In this document: positions 1-6,886 of the stretch, piece by piece
Position numbering within the stretch: the stretch's first letter is position 1
How the letters are laid out: every line of letters begins with the position of its first letter
The notes under the pieces: generated by a model
What the model was told of the DNA's origin: nothing
Database searches by the model: none
The model's input: the letters and a program-made list of their open reading frames with translations, nothing else
From: Fimbriimonadaceae bacterium
Lineage (GTDB): Bacteria > Armatimonadota > Fimbriimonadia > Fimbriimonadales > Fimbriimonadaceae
NCBI GenBank assembly: GCA_019454665.1
Contig: JACFNW010000013.1
Span: forward strand, 1-7,407
Direction of reading: 5' to 3'
DNA length: 7,407 bases
Translations under genes and position numbers: made by a program

Positions 1-1
1 G

Positions 2-649
2 GGATTGGTGGACGAAGGTGGCAACGACGTGTCCTCCGGGTACCTGGCGGCTGCGCGCGAGGGAAGGGCGCGGCAGGAAATCGGCGGCTACCTCGTGCTC
101 ACCCATCCGTGGCCCTCGATGTTGCGCGGCATTTACGGCGACCCCGAACGCTACAAGCAGGTGTACTGGTCGCGCTTCCCGGGTCGCTACTTCGCGGGCG
201 ACGGCGCAAAGCTCGACGAGGACGGCTGCTTCTGGCTTCTCGGGCGCGTGGACGACGTGATGCTTGTCGCTGGGCACAACATCTCGACCATGGAGGTCGA
301 ATCGGCGCTGGTGGACCACCCCGCCGTTGCCGAGGCCGCCGTCATCGGCAAGAAGCACGACCTGAAAGGCCAGGCGATCGCCGCCTTTGTGCTGCTGCGG
401 GCGGGATACACAGGCTCGGATGCGTTGGTCAAGGAACTCAAGGACCACGTCGCGACCAAGATCGGGCCAATCGCGAGGCCCGACGACGTGATCATCTCCG
501 CCGAACTGCCCAAGACGCGGAGCGGCAAGATCATGCGGCGGCTACTGCGCGACGTGGCGGAGGGCCGCGCGTTGGGCGACACAACCACGCTCGCCGACCC
601 CAACGTGGTCAACGCGCTGAAGGACAAGTACGAGAGTTCGGAGGGCTAG
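2..649 (+). CDS. acs: Acetyl-CoA synthetase (AMP-forming), C-terminal part, 5' end outside window
   Basis: The product activates acetate with ATP to acetyl-AMP and transfers the acetyl group to CoA in the cytoplasm. The frame is open to the left edge, and the TTG at 5 is internal, so this is a 3' fragment of about 215 codons from a gene that normally encodes about 650 residues. Visible family marks, in order, are the DGARLDEDG-like segment ([13 protein letters not shown]), the hinge motif GRVDD that swings the C-terminal lobe, the segment [11 protein letters not shown], and the near-terminal [11 protein letters not shown]. The lysine of that last motif (codon 527-529) is the adenylation-step lysine, which lysine acetyltransferases commonly inactivate in this family. 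The end [13 protein letters not shown] is typical of Acs rather than of general acyl-CoA ligases. Odd points: the usual SGHR has become AGHN, and the Arg normally just before K-E-I-G-P is Ala. The TAG stop overlaps the convergent oxygenase gene. A closely related propionyl-CoA synthetase is less likely but possible. Confidence 0.93.
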   Translation, partial: GLVDEGGNDVSSGYLAAAREGRARQEIGGYLVLTHPWPSMLRGIYGDPERYKQVYWSRFPGRYFAGDGAKLDEDGCFWLLGRVDDVMLVAGHNISTMEVESALVDHPAVAEAAVIGKKHDLKGQAIAAFVLLRAGYTGSDALVKELKDHVATKIGPIARPDDVIISAELPKTRSGKIMRRLLRDVAEGRALGDTTTLADPNVVNALKDKYESSEG

Positions 650-1422
650 CCTTCGCAGCCGCGGAACGGGTAGTGGTCTCCCGGCCTGAACTTGGGTCGG
701 GAGAGATACTCGTTGACACCAGGAACGGCTTCGCCGCGGAGCAGAAACGGGCAGCCCGCGCCCTCGCGCATGATCTTCGTGGACGTGGGAATGTAGCGGA
801 TGGTGAGCCCGATGCGCCACTTGTCCGAGGCGTTGGGCGAGGACCCGTGGACGATCTGCGGGTTGTGGATCGAAACATCGCCGGGAGCGAGCACGAGGTC
901 CACGGCCTTCGATTCGTCCACGAACTTGGCCTCGATTTCCGAGCCGAGGACGCTGTCCACCTCGGTGTTGGCTTGCATTTGCTGGTACTCCAGGGTGTGC
1001 GTTCCCGGGATGACGCGCATGCACCCGTTCTCGGGGGTGGATTCGGTGCAAGCGAGCCAAAGCGTGGTGACCTCCATGGGTTCAAGGGGCCAGTAGCTGC
1101 CGTCTTGATGCCACAGAACGGGCCGGCCGGCGCGCGGCGCCTTGGCGATGTAATGGCTCGCGAACAGCGCGACGTTCGGCCCGATGAACGCCGAAGCCAG
1201 ATCAACGAGACGTTCGTCCGAAACCAGGCGAACCCAGAACGGGTCGTCGGCGACCAGGTTGTGGTGCAGGTCTTCCGGCCGCAACTCGGGGTGCTTCTTG
1301 AGCAGCCAGTGGACGTGACCGACGGCCTCTTGGGCAAGGTCGGGATCAATCGCGTGGCGGGCGATCACGAACCCAGAGCGGTCGTACTCGGCTTTCATGG
1401 CTTCGGCGTCGAAGGTCGGCAT
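646..1422 (-). CDS. Phytanoyl-CoA dioxygenase (PhyH) family Fe(II)/2-oxoglutarate oxygenase
   Basis: This is a complete 258-residue protein of the PhyH family: non-heme iron enzymes that hydroxylate or otherwise oxidise a small substrate using O2 and 2-oxoglutarate. The 2-His-1-carboxylate iron triad is visible as H105-x-D107 in the segment LWHQDGSYW and H192 in IVHGSSPN. R203, eleven residues after H192, sits where the family binds the 2-oxoglutarate carboxylate. The segment [12 protein letters not shown] (131-142) is the usual PhyH strand-turn before the distal His. There is no signal peptide or membrane segment, so it is probably cytoplasmic. The length is normal for the family. I chose the ATG at 1422 because the protein begins with the expected short N-terminus and a helix before GFVIARHAI, which is typical for the family. 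No Shine-Dalgarno sequence precedes it. It is divergent from smc and convergent with acs, so the context gives no pathway. Substrates in this family range from acyl-CoA to ectoine and antibiotics, and the true substrate here cannot be named. Confidence 0.9.
   Translation of the reverse strand: MPTFDAEAMKAEYDRSGFVIARHAIDPDLAQEAVGHVHWLLKKHPELRPEDLHHNLVADDPFWVRLVSDERLVDLASAFIGPNVALFASHYIAKAPRAGRPVLWHQDGSYWPLEPMEVTTLWLACTESTPENGCMRVIPGTHTLEYQQMQANTEVDSVLGSEIEAKFVDESKAVDLVLAPGDVSIHNPQIVHGSSPNASDKWRIGLTIRYIPTSTKIMREGAGCPFLLRGEAVPGVNEYLSRPKFRPGDHYPFRGCEG
677..704 (+). other. RNA hairpin just downstream of acs, without a T-tract
   Basis: Positions 677-687 pair with 694-704 to give an 11-pair stem including two G-U pairs (684/697 and 687/694) around a 6-base loop. 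It begins 28 bases after the acs stop. The two G-U pairs form only in the plus-strand transcript (they become C-A mismatches in the other strand), which suggests a role at the acs mRNA 3' end if it is real. No run of T follows, so it is not a classical intrinsic terminator. It lies inside the oxygenase coding sequence (final 20-odd codons), so chance is a fair alternative. Confidence 0.35.
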
Positions 1423-1426
1423 ATGC

Positions 1427-1439
1427 CGAGTATGACTCG
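1427..1439 (-). promoter_or_regulatory. Possible -10 element and small palindrome just upstream of the oxygenase start
   Basis: Read on the minus strand, CATACT (complement of 1429-1434) matches four of six bases of a sigma-70 -10 box. It lies so close to the ATG at 1422 that transcription would start at or near the A of the start codon, giving a leaderless mRNA. The same bases form a 5-base inverted repeat (CGAGT at 1427-1431, ACTCG at 1435-1439). No convincing -35 box is seen. Both signals are short and could be coincidental. Confidence 0.2.
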
Positions 1440-1509
1440 CTCCCAGGGGATTTGGCGAAGCGGGCGGCAGGGGTTTGGCCGGGGCTCGAAGTGCTTAGAC
1501 ACTCGAACC

Positions 1510-1518
1510 TGCTAGACT
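1510..1518 (+). promoter_or_regulatory. Possible extended -10 promoter element for smc
   Basis: TGCTAGACT fits the extended -10 pattern TGnTAnnnT and stands 23 bases before the smc ATG, leaving a predicted leader of about 17 bases. No good -35 box lies at the usual distance; TTAGAC at 1495-1500 is too close. The flanking hexamer CTCGAA is repeated directly at 1485-1490 and 1502-1507, a possible but unproven protein-binding arrangement. This is weak evidence from sequence inspection only. Confidence 0.22.
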
Positions 1519-1541
1519 TTGAGACTCACGCAACCCCCCAG

Positions 1542-4500
1542 ATGAGGCTCAAGCGCATCACGATTTTCGGCTTCAAGACGTTTGCCGAGCGGACGGATAT
1601 TGATCTCCGGGGCGACCTCATCGCGGTGGTCGGGCCGAACGGGTGCGGCAAGTCGAACATCGTGGACGCGATCCTCTGGGCGCTCGGCGAGCCGAGCCCG
1701 AAGCACCTTCGCGCGCAAACCACCACCGACGTCATCTTCGCGGGCAGCGCGCGCCGCCGACCGCTCGGGTACGCCGAAGTCACCCTGGTGTTCGACAACG
1801 AAGACGGGACGCTCCCCGTCCCCACGGCGGAAGTCGTCATCACCCGAAAGGCCACGCGTGCGGGCGAGGGCTCGTACGCCATCAACCGCCAGCCTTGCCG
1901 CCTCCGCGACCTGTACGACCTGCTCGCCGATAGCGGTCTCGGCAAGTCGGGCTACGCCATCGTTACGCAAAAGGAGATAGACCAGGCCCTGGCCGCCTCG
2001 CCAGAGGACCGCCGCGCATGGGTGGACGAGGCCGCCGGAGTCCAGCGCTACCGCCAACGCAAGCACGAGAGCTTTCGACGGCTCGCCGCCGCCGAGGACC
2101 ACCTCGCCCGCATCAAAGACATCCTGCACGAGGTCGAGCAGCAACGCGAGCCGCTCCGCGAGGAGGCCGAGAAGGCCAGACGGTACAAGTCCGCCGCCGA
2201 CGCCCTGCGGGAGGTCGAATGTGGCATGCTGGTCGTTCAGGTGGCCGACCTCGTCCGGGAGATGGAGGCCGCCGAAGCCAGCCTTCAACGATTGGCCCAC
2301 ACGCTCACCCAAGACAACGGCAACGCGGTCGAGTTGGAGGGGCGCATCGCGACGACCGAAGCCAAGCGGAGGAAGCTGGAGGAAGAACTCGCGGCGATCC
2401 GGGCGGAGCAGCATCGCCTGAGCACGGGGGCCGATCGGTGCGAGGCGCAACAGAAGCTCAACGCGCAACGCCTGCGAGGGTTGGACGAGCTGGAGGCGAC
2501 GCTTCGCGAAGACGCCACCCGCGACGAACGCCGCCAAGGAGAGGCGGCGCGTGAAGTCGAGGAACGGGAAGCCGAACTCAAGGCGGCCCGCGAGACTCTG
2601 GAGCGCGTCCGGAGCGAGACGGCAGGCGCGGGAGCCCAGGCCGACGCCGTCCGGCGCGAACTCGCCGACGCCGAGAAGGCGCTGGCCGCCGCACGGGAAA
2701 CCCACACCCGAATCGCCAAAGAGCGCGCCGAAGCCGACCACCGTGCCGACCGGCTCAAAGAGGTGATGCGCGAACTCGCGGGCATCGAACGCGCCATGCC
2801 CGATCTGGTTGCTGCAGAGCAAGAAGCCAAGGCTGCGCTGGAGGAGCAAGAGGCGCGCTTGCAGGCGGATCACGACCAAGCGGCGGCGGCCCGGGGCGAA
2901 CTTCGCCGACTCGAAGCAGCCGAAGCCGAGGAGGCTCAGACGGGCAGGTCTCTCGCGACCAAGCTCGCTTCGCTGGAGGGGCGGCACCGGGCGATCGAAC
3001 ACACCATCGAAACCCACGAGGGCCTCAACCATGGGGCGCGAGCCGTCCTGGATGCGGCGGAGCGAGGGGTTCTGTCCGCCCGTTACACCCCCGTCGCCGA
3101 GGCCTTCGAAACGGACCGAGAACTCGCACTGGCCATCGAAACCGCCTTGGGCGCGGCGGCGAACGACCTTATCGTCGCCGACGAACGCGCGGCGAGAGAG
3201 GGCATCGAGTTCCTCAAGCGGGAGCGGGCAGGGCGAGCGACCTTCCAACCGCTCACCCTCATCCGCCCGTCGCCGCCCAACCGCGAGCTTTCCGCGCTGG
3301 CCCACCGCAAGGGTGTGCTCGGGCGGGCGAGCGAGCTGGTGCGGTGTCGCAAGGAACACGAACCGGTCGCCGAAAGCTTGCTGGGCCGGATCCTGATCGT
3401 CGAGACGCTCGATGTGGCGCTGGAGCTGGCGCGGACGACGGGTTGGAGTCGGCTGGTATCGCTCGACGGCGAAGTGGTCCACTCCTCGGGCGCGGTGACG
3501 GGTGGCACCACGGGCAAGCCCACCTTCGGCATGGTGCAGCGAAAGGCCGAACTGGGAGAACTGGAGCGCGAGATGAAGGCCATCCAGCAGTCGCTCGCGA
3601 AGCTCGCCAAAGCAGGCAAGGAGCGGGCTGCCGCCAAGGACGCGGCCCGCAACGTGATTCAAGAGGCTGAGCGAGCGGCTCAAGAGGTCCAGCGACAAGT
3701 CGCCGAAGCGGCAAAGTGGCACCGGGAGGTTCACCACGAACTGGAGTCCACGCAGAAGTCGGCGCTACGCCTGACCGCTGAACGCGAGCGATTGGAGGCG
3801 GCAGCCGGCACGCTTCCCGATTTGCCGGTCCTTGCCACGCTTGAAAGCGCGCGCGACGACATCTTGAAGCGACTCGCGGGTCTCTCCGCCGATGCGGACT
3901 TGGCGGAGGAACGCCTGAAGGACGCGGAGCAACGCCTGGCCCAAGCCGAAATGCTGCTCGGCCAAGCCACTCGGCGGCTGGAGGCGGCTCGAGACGGCGA
4001 GCAATCCCGGGCCCGGAAGCTGGCCTCGCTGGGCCCCGAGCGCGATCAGCTCAAGCAGGCCAACGAAGAGTTGGAGAAGGAGTCCGAGGCGTTTCGCAAT
4101 CAACGCAAGTCCAAAGACGCCGAGTACACCGGTGCCCTGGAACGGCGGAAGGCCCTAGAAGCCGCCATAGAATCGGGCGCCGAGGACTTGAAGAAGTGCC
4201 GCGAACGCATTCAGGCGGCGACCGAAGCCTCCCATCAGGCTGAACTCACCCGAGCCCGATCCGACGCGCGCAGGGCGAGCGTCGCGCAACGCCTTCTGGA
4301 GGAGTACGGGGTGGACGAGGCCGCAGCCATCGAGACCGCACCCCATACGGTCGTCCCCTCGGATGCGGCGACCGTCGTAGGAAGGCTGCGCCGAGAACTG
4401 CGCGAAATGGGCGACGTGAACCTCGGGGCGATCGAGGCGTACGAACGCTTGACCCAACGCGCGGGCGAACTGGTGGGCCAACTCGACGACGTGGATGCGA

Positions 4501-5036
4501 GCATCGCCCAAATCCGGGCGTCCATCTCCGAACTCGACAAGCTGACGCGCGACAGGTTCGAGGACACCTTCGCCCAACTCGAGGTCGCGTTCACCGAGAT
4601 GTTCGACCGGCTCTTCGGCGGCGGATCAGGGAAACTGAGTCTGTCAAAGCCGGACGACATCTTGGATACGGGCATCGAGATTGATGTCCAACTGCCCGGG
4701 AAGAAGAAGCAGAAGCTGGAATTGCTGAGCGGCGGCGAACGATCCCTCTGCGCGACGGCGTTCCTCTTCGCCCTGCTCCGGGTGAAGCCGAGCCCGCTGG
4801 TCATCCTCGACGAAGTGGACGCTCCGCTCGATGGCCGGAATGTCGAGCGGTACGCGGACATGCTGCGGGACTTCAGCTCGACCACGCAGTTCATCTTCAT
4901 CACGCACAACCCGACGACCATCGAGGCCGCCCACATTTGGCTGGGCGTGACGATGCAAGAGCCAGGGGTCACGTCGGTGATTCCGTGTTCGGTGCCGGTG
5001 GAGCCCTCGGGCCAACGGCTCTTCCAGATGGAGTGA
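1542..5036 (+). CDS. smc: Chromosome segregation ATPase SMC
   Basis: SMC dimerises through its hinge and, with kleisin ScpA and ScpB, forms the bacterial condensin that loads near the origin and compacts and aligns the chromosome arms. The 1164-residue product is normal in length. Domains in order: N-terminal ATPase half with Walker A GPNGCGKS (31-38) and the Q-loop Gln at about 143 (IVTQKEID); a long Ala/Glu/Arg-rich coiled coil (about 165-500); the hinge (about 507-660) ending in SGAVTGG (649-655); a returning coiled coil (about 665-950); and the C-terminal ATPase half with DVNLGAIEAYE (about 955-970), signature LSGGE (1062-1066), Walker B VILDEVD with D1090 and E1091, a D-loop at 1096-1099, and the switch His 1122 in ITHN. 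The ATG at 1542 is preferred because MRLKRITIFGFKTFA matches the family N-terminus; the frame extends up to a TTG at 1452, but those residues are unlike SMC. There is no Shine-Dalgarno sequence. scpA and scpB are not adjacent, so it appears transcribed alone. The Q-loop Gln is followed by K instead of the usual G, and the D-loop reads LDGRN. Confidence 0.97.
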   Translation: MRLKRITIFGFKTFAERTDIDLRGDLIAVVGPNGCGKSNIVDAILWALGEPSPKHLRAQTTTDVIFAGSARRRPLGYAEVTLVFDNEDGTLPVPTAEVVITRKATRAGEGSYAINRQPCRLRDLYDLLADSGLGKSGYAIVTQKEIDQALAASPEDRRAWVDEAAGVQRYRQRKHESFRRLAAAEDHLARIKDILHEVEQQREPLREEAEKARRYKSAADALREVECGMLVVQVADLVREMEAAEASLQRLAHTLTQDNGNAVELEGRIATTEAKRRKLEEELAAIRAEQHRLSTGADRCEAQQKLNAQRLRGLDELEATLREDATRDERRQGEAAREVEEREAELKAARETLERVRSETAGAGAQADAVRRELADAEKALAAARETHTRIAKERAEADHRADRLKEVMRELAGIERAMPDLVAAEQEAKAALEEQEARLQADHDQAAAARGELRRLEAAEAEEAQTGRSLATKLASLEGRHRAIEHTIETHEGLNHGARAVLDAAERGVLSARYTPVAEAFETDRELALAIETALGAAANDLIVADERAAREGIEFLKRERAGRATFQPLTLIRPSPPNRELSALAHRKGVLGRASELVRCRKEHEPVAESLLGRILIVETLDVALELARTTGWSRLVSLDGEVVHSSGAVTGGTTGKPTFGMVQRKAELGELEREMKAIQQSLAKLAKAGKERAAAKDAARNVIQEAERAAQEVQRQVAEAAKWHREVHHELESTQKSALRLTAERERLEAAAGTLPDLPVLATLESARDDILKRLAGLSADADLAEERLKDAEQRLAQAEMLLGQATRRLEAARDGEQSRARKLASLGPERDQLKQANEELEKESEAFRNQRKSKDAEYTGALERRKALEAAIESGAEDLKKCRERIQAATEASHQAELTRARSDARRASVAQRLLEEYGVDEAAAIETAPHTVVPSDAATVVGRLRRELREMGDVNLGAIEAYERLTQRAGELVGQLDDVDASIAQIRASISELDKLTRDRFEDTFAQLEVAFTEMFDRLFGGGSGKLSLSKPDDILDTGIEIDVQLPGKKKQKLELLSGGERSLCATAFLFALLRVKPSPLVILDEVDAPLDGRNVERYADMLRDFSSTTQFIFITHNPTTIEAAHIWLGVTMQEPGVTSVIPCSVPVEPSGQRLFQME

Positions 5037-5081
5037 CGTCCACCGTGGCAGAGTTCAATATTGCGTCCTTCATGTAGACAG

Positions 5082-5101
5082 ATGAGATGGATGCGTCTCA
5101 T
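5082..5101 (+). terminator. Hairpin downstream of smc, possible 3'-end structure
   Basis: ATGAGATG (5082-5089) pairs with CGTCTCAT (5094-5101), with one T-G pair, around a 4-base loop, 45 bases after the smc stop. The stem is compact and is the best hairpin in the smc-proS spacer. No T-run follows, so if it ends or protects the smc transcript it is not a textbook intrinsic terminator. It sits within the EF-hand relic. Confidence 0.28.
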
Positions 5102-5172
5102 GTGCCGCACGCCGGACAAGCCCAACGGGAATGATTCGCCGACCTCGACCGAGACGGGTGCTTGAGCCTTGT

Positions 5173-5185
5173 GGATCCGGGATCC
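5173..5185. repeat. GGATCC tandem copy forming a short inverted repeat
   Basis: Two GGATCC palindromes (5173-5178 and 5180-5185) lie one base apart. GGATC (5173-5177) can also pair with GATCC (5181-5185) around a 3-base loop. It coincides with the codons for V-D-P-G-S of the EF-hand-like frame. It may simply be a coding coincidence, and no function can be assigned. Confidence 0.3.
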
Positions 5186-5273
5186 TTCAACCGGGCTCTG
5201 TTCGCCGGAGGGGTGCCCCCCAAGCCCTTGGACCGGTAGGTCGAGCCGCGATGTGCCAAACTGGTCACTTCCT

Positions 5274-6740
5274 ATGAGTTCCAAAGGCATCACCTCGCGT
5301 GCGGAAAACTACAGCGACTGGTACAACGAACTGGTCCTGCGATCCAACCTGGCCGACTATTCGCCGGTCCGGGGCTGCATGGTGATCAAGCCGCACGGCT
5401 ACGCCATCTGGGAGTTGATGCAGCGCGCGCTGGACGACATGTTCAAGGCGACCGGCCACCAGAACGCCTACTTCCCGACGATGATCCCCGAGAGCTTTCT
5501 GCAAAAGGAAGCCGACCACGTCGAGGGGTTCGCGCCCCAGTGCGCCGTTGTGACGCATGGCGGAGGCAAGGAACTCGAAGAGAAGCTCTACCTGCGGCCG
5601 ACCAGCGAGACCATGATCTGGCACACCTACTCCAAGTGGGTGCAGTCGTGGCGCGACCTGCCCATCCTCATCAACCAGTGGGCGAACGTCTTCCGATGGG
5701 AGCTTCGGACCCGCCTGTTCCTGCGCACGCTGGAGTTCCTCTGGCAAGAGGGCCACACGGCGCACGCCACCTACGATGAGGCCGAGCAAGAGGCGCTCAC
5801 GATCCTCGACATCTACCGCAAGTTTGCGGAAGACTGGATGGCCGTGCCCGTCATCGTGGGCCTCAAAACCGAGAACGAGAAGTTCGCCGGAGCCGACCAC
5901 ACGTACTGCATCGAGGCGATGACCCAAGACCTGCGCGCCATCCAAGCGGGCACCTCGCACCACCTTGGTCAGAACTTCGCCAAGGCGTTCGACGTGACGT
6001 TCCAGAACCAGGAAGGCCAGTTGGAGCACGTTTACGCGACCTCTTGGGGCGTGTCCACACGCCTGATCGGCACGTTGCTTATGGCGCACTCAGACGACAA
6101 GGGCCTGGTGCTGCCTCCTCGGTTGGCACCGGTTCAGGTTGTGGTGATTCCGATCGGCCGTGACGAACAACGCGTCGCAACCGTAGCAGCGGCTCACCAA
6201 TTGGCCGACGAGCTCAAGGCATTGGGCTGGGGCGGTGTCGCGGTCCGCGTCAAGGTGGACGATCGCGAGAAGGAGTCCCCAGGGTTCAAATACAACCACT
6301 GGGAGCTTCACGGGGCGTGTGTCCGCGTCGAACTGGGTCCCCGAGACCTGGAAGCGGGCGCGTGCGTCGTCTCCCGGCGCGATGTCGGAGAGAAGCATGC
6401 CGTGGCGCTGAGCGAAGCGTCGGGCTTCATCGCCACGGAGTTGGGCGCGATGCAGTCCAGCATGCTGGAGGTCGCGCGGAAGCTGCGCGAAGCAAGCACC
6501 CGCCGCGTGGACACGTGGGCGGAGTTCCAAGAGGTCTTTGCAGGCGAAGGCGGCGCAGGGTTCGTGCTGGCCCACTGGGACGGCACCAAGGAGACCGAGT
6601 TGGCGATTTCAGACGCCACCAAGGCGACGATCCGCTGCATCCCGCTGACGCCGCTCGACCCTTCGGACAACGAGCCGGGCCAGTGCGTAATGACGGGCAA
6701 GCCGAGTGCGTGCCGCGTGGTCTTCGCAAAGGCCTACTGA
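5274..6740 (+). CDS. proS: Prolyl-tRNA synthetase, archaeal/eukaryal type (class II, lacking the editing domain)
   Basis: It charges tRNA-Pro with proline in the cytoplasm. The 488-residue product has the short ProRS architecture without the INS editing domain: class II catalytic core (about 10-285), anticodon-binding domain (about 287-385) and a C-terminal domain ending in the conserved FAKAY. Visible motifs are the proline-binding loop RPTSE (108-112), motif 2 [15 protein letters not shown] (141-155) followed by [11 protein letters not shown], motif 3 GVSTRLIG with R263, and NHWELHG...[10 protein letters not shown] in the anticodon domain. The ATG at 5274 gives the usual N-terminus before the segment WYNELVL; a longer reading from 5169 adds 35 residues with no family resemblance. 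No Shine-Dalgarno or T-box sequence precedes it. In the C-terminal zinc domain the usual four Cys are mostly gone: the first pair reads HWDGTKETE and the last CxxC reads CVMTG, leaving C455 and C471. Similar zinc-less forms are known among bacterial members. The 3' end overlaps the convergent lipoprotein gene by 7 bases. Confidence 0.97.
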   Translation: MSSKGITSRAENYSDWYNELVLRSNLADYSPVRGCMVIKPHGYAIWELMQRALDDMFKATGHQNAYFPTMIPESFLQKEADHVEGFAPQCAVVTHGGGKELEEKLYLRPTSETMIWHTYSKWVQSWRDLPILINQWANVFRWELRTRLFLRTLEFLWQEGHTAHATYDEAEQEALTILDIYRKFAEDWMAVPVIVGLKTENEKFAGADHTYCIEAMTQDLRAIQAGTSHHLGQNFAKAFDVTFQNQEGQLEHVYATSWGVSTRLIGTLLMAHSDDKGLVLPPRLAPVQVVVIPIGRDEQRVATVAAAHQLADELKALGWGGVAVRVKVDDREKESPGFKYNHWELHGACVRVELGPRDLEAGACVVSRRDVGEKHAVALSEASGFIATELGAMQSSMLEVARKLREASTRRVDTWAEFQEVFAGEGGAGFVLAHWDGTKETELAISDATKATIRCIPLTPLDPSDNEPGQCVMTGKPSACRVVFAKAY

Positions 6741-6886
6741 GCGTCGCCCTTGTTCTTCACGTTCTCGTTGACCGATCGCTCGGGCATCGGCTGATCCTTG
6801 TACGGGTCGGCGTCGGAACCGCCCGAGCACCCGGTCGCACACGCGACAGCGGCGACTACGAGCAGCCAGCCATACCTAAAACGCAT
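6734..6886 (-). CDS. Small predicted lipoprotein (50 aa), unknown function
   Basis: I do not recognise this protein. It starts at the ATG at 6886 (complement of 6884-6886) and ends at TAG (complement of 6734-6736), encoding 50 residues. The N-terminus has the basic start MRFRYG, a hydrophobic core (WLLVVAAVA) and Cys at 16 and 20. ATGC20 followed by SGGSDAD is the likelier lipobox and mature start, although position -3 is Ala rather than the preferred Leu; AVAC16 is an alternative. The mature part would be only about 31 residues, hydrophilic, rich in D, N, K, P and E, with no fold I can name. The start lies within the end of the upstream prepilin-like gene (11-base overlap), which suggests translational coupling; a weak GGGA lies about 10 bases before the ATG. 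The 3' end overlaps proS by 7 bases. The clean signal sequence and the tight fit between neighbours argue that it is real. Confidence 0.72.
   Translation of the reverse strand: MRFRYGWLLVVAAVACATGCSGGSDADPYKDQPMPERSVNENVKNKGDAQ

Larger units (their letters stand above)
5045..5239 (+). pseudogene. Stop-interrupted relic of an EF-hand/dockerin-like repeat pair
   Basis: In one plus-strand frame between smc and proS, the stretch from 5141 encodes [12 protein letters not shown], an exact fit to the 12-residue EF-hand calcium loop (acidic at 1, 3, 5 and 12, Gly at 6, hydrophobic at 8). It is followed by a helix-like [10 protein letters not shown], and the frame ends at TAG 5237-5239. Exactly 30 codons upstream, in the same frame, EFNIASFM...DE (from 5051) looks like a decayed copy of the same loop, with positions 5 and 6 mutated. 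Stops at 5075-5077 (TAG) and 5132-5134 (TGA) interrupt the frame, and nothing recognisable precedes it because smc abuts. Paired loops of this kind occur at the C-termini of secreted proteins with dockerin-like domains. I infer a gene remnant; a chance match in GC-rich spacer DNA is the main alternative. Confidence 0.35.

Noticed and set aside
109..1515. Long plus-strand frame of 468 codons across acs and the oxygenase gene
   Set aside because: It overlaps two well-supported genes in other frames or strands, and its product is Arg/Gly/Ala-rich with no domain; this is a typical shadow in GC-rich DNA.
1452..1541. N-terminal extension of SMC from a TTG start at 1452
   Set aside because: The 30 added residues have no SMC-like features, and the canonical family N-terminus MRLKRITIFGFK begins at the ATG at 1542. 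The stretch also holds the divergent promoter region.
1512..3737. Long minus-strand frame of 741 codons opposite smc
   Set aside because: It is antisense to conserved SMC codons; the absence of stops follows from the GC-biased codon use of smc, and no family motif is seen.
5205..5250. Possible T-box leader upstream of proS (GGAGGGGTGCCCCCC resembles part of the T-box sequence)
   Set aside because: The conserved AGGGTGGNACCGCG core is not present, there is no stem I array or following terminator, and the spacer is too short for a standard T-box.
5169..5273. N-terminal extension of ProS upstream of 5274
   Set aside because: The 35 residues are Pro/Ser/Arg-rich and unlike ProRS, the frame differs from the EF-hand-like frame, and the normal family N-terminus begins at 5274.
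4235..5293. Minus-strand frame of 352 codons spanning the smc 3' end and the spacer
   Set aside because: It is mostly the complement of smc, its spacer part is simply the complement of the EF-hand-like stretch, and the product resembles no family.
6772..6790. Inverted repeat CCGAT...ATCGG as a terminator for proS
   Set aside because: The stem has only 5 pairs with a 9-base loop and no T-run, and it lies inside the lipoprotein coding sequence.
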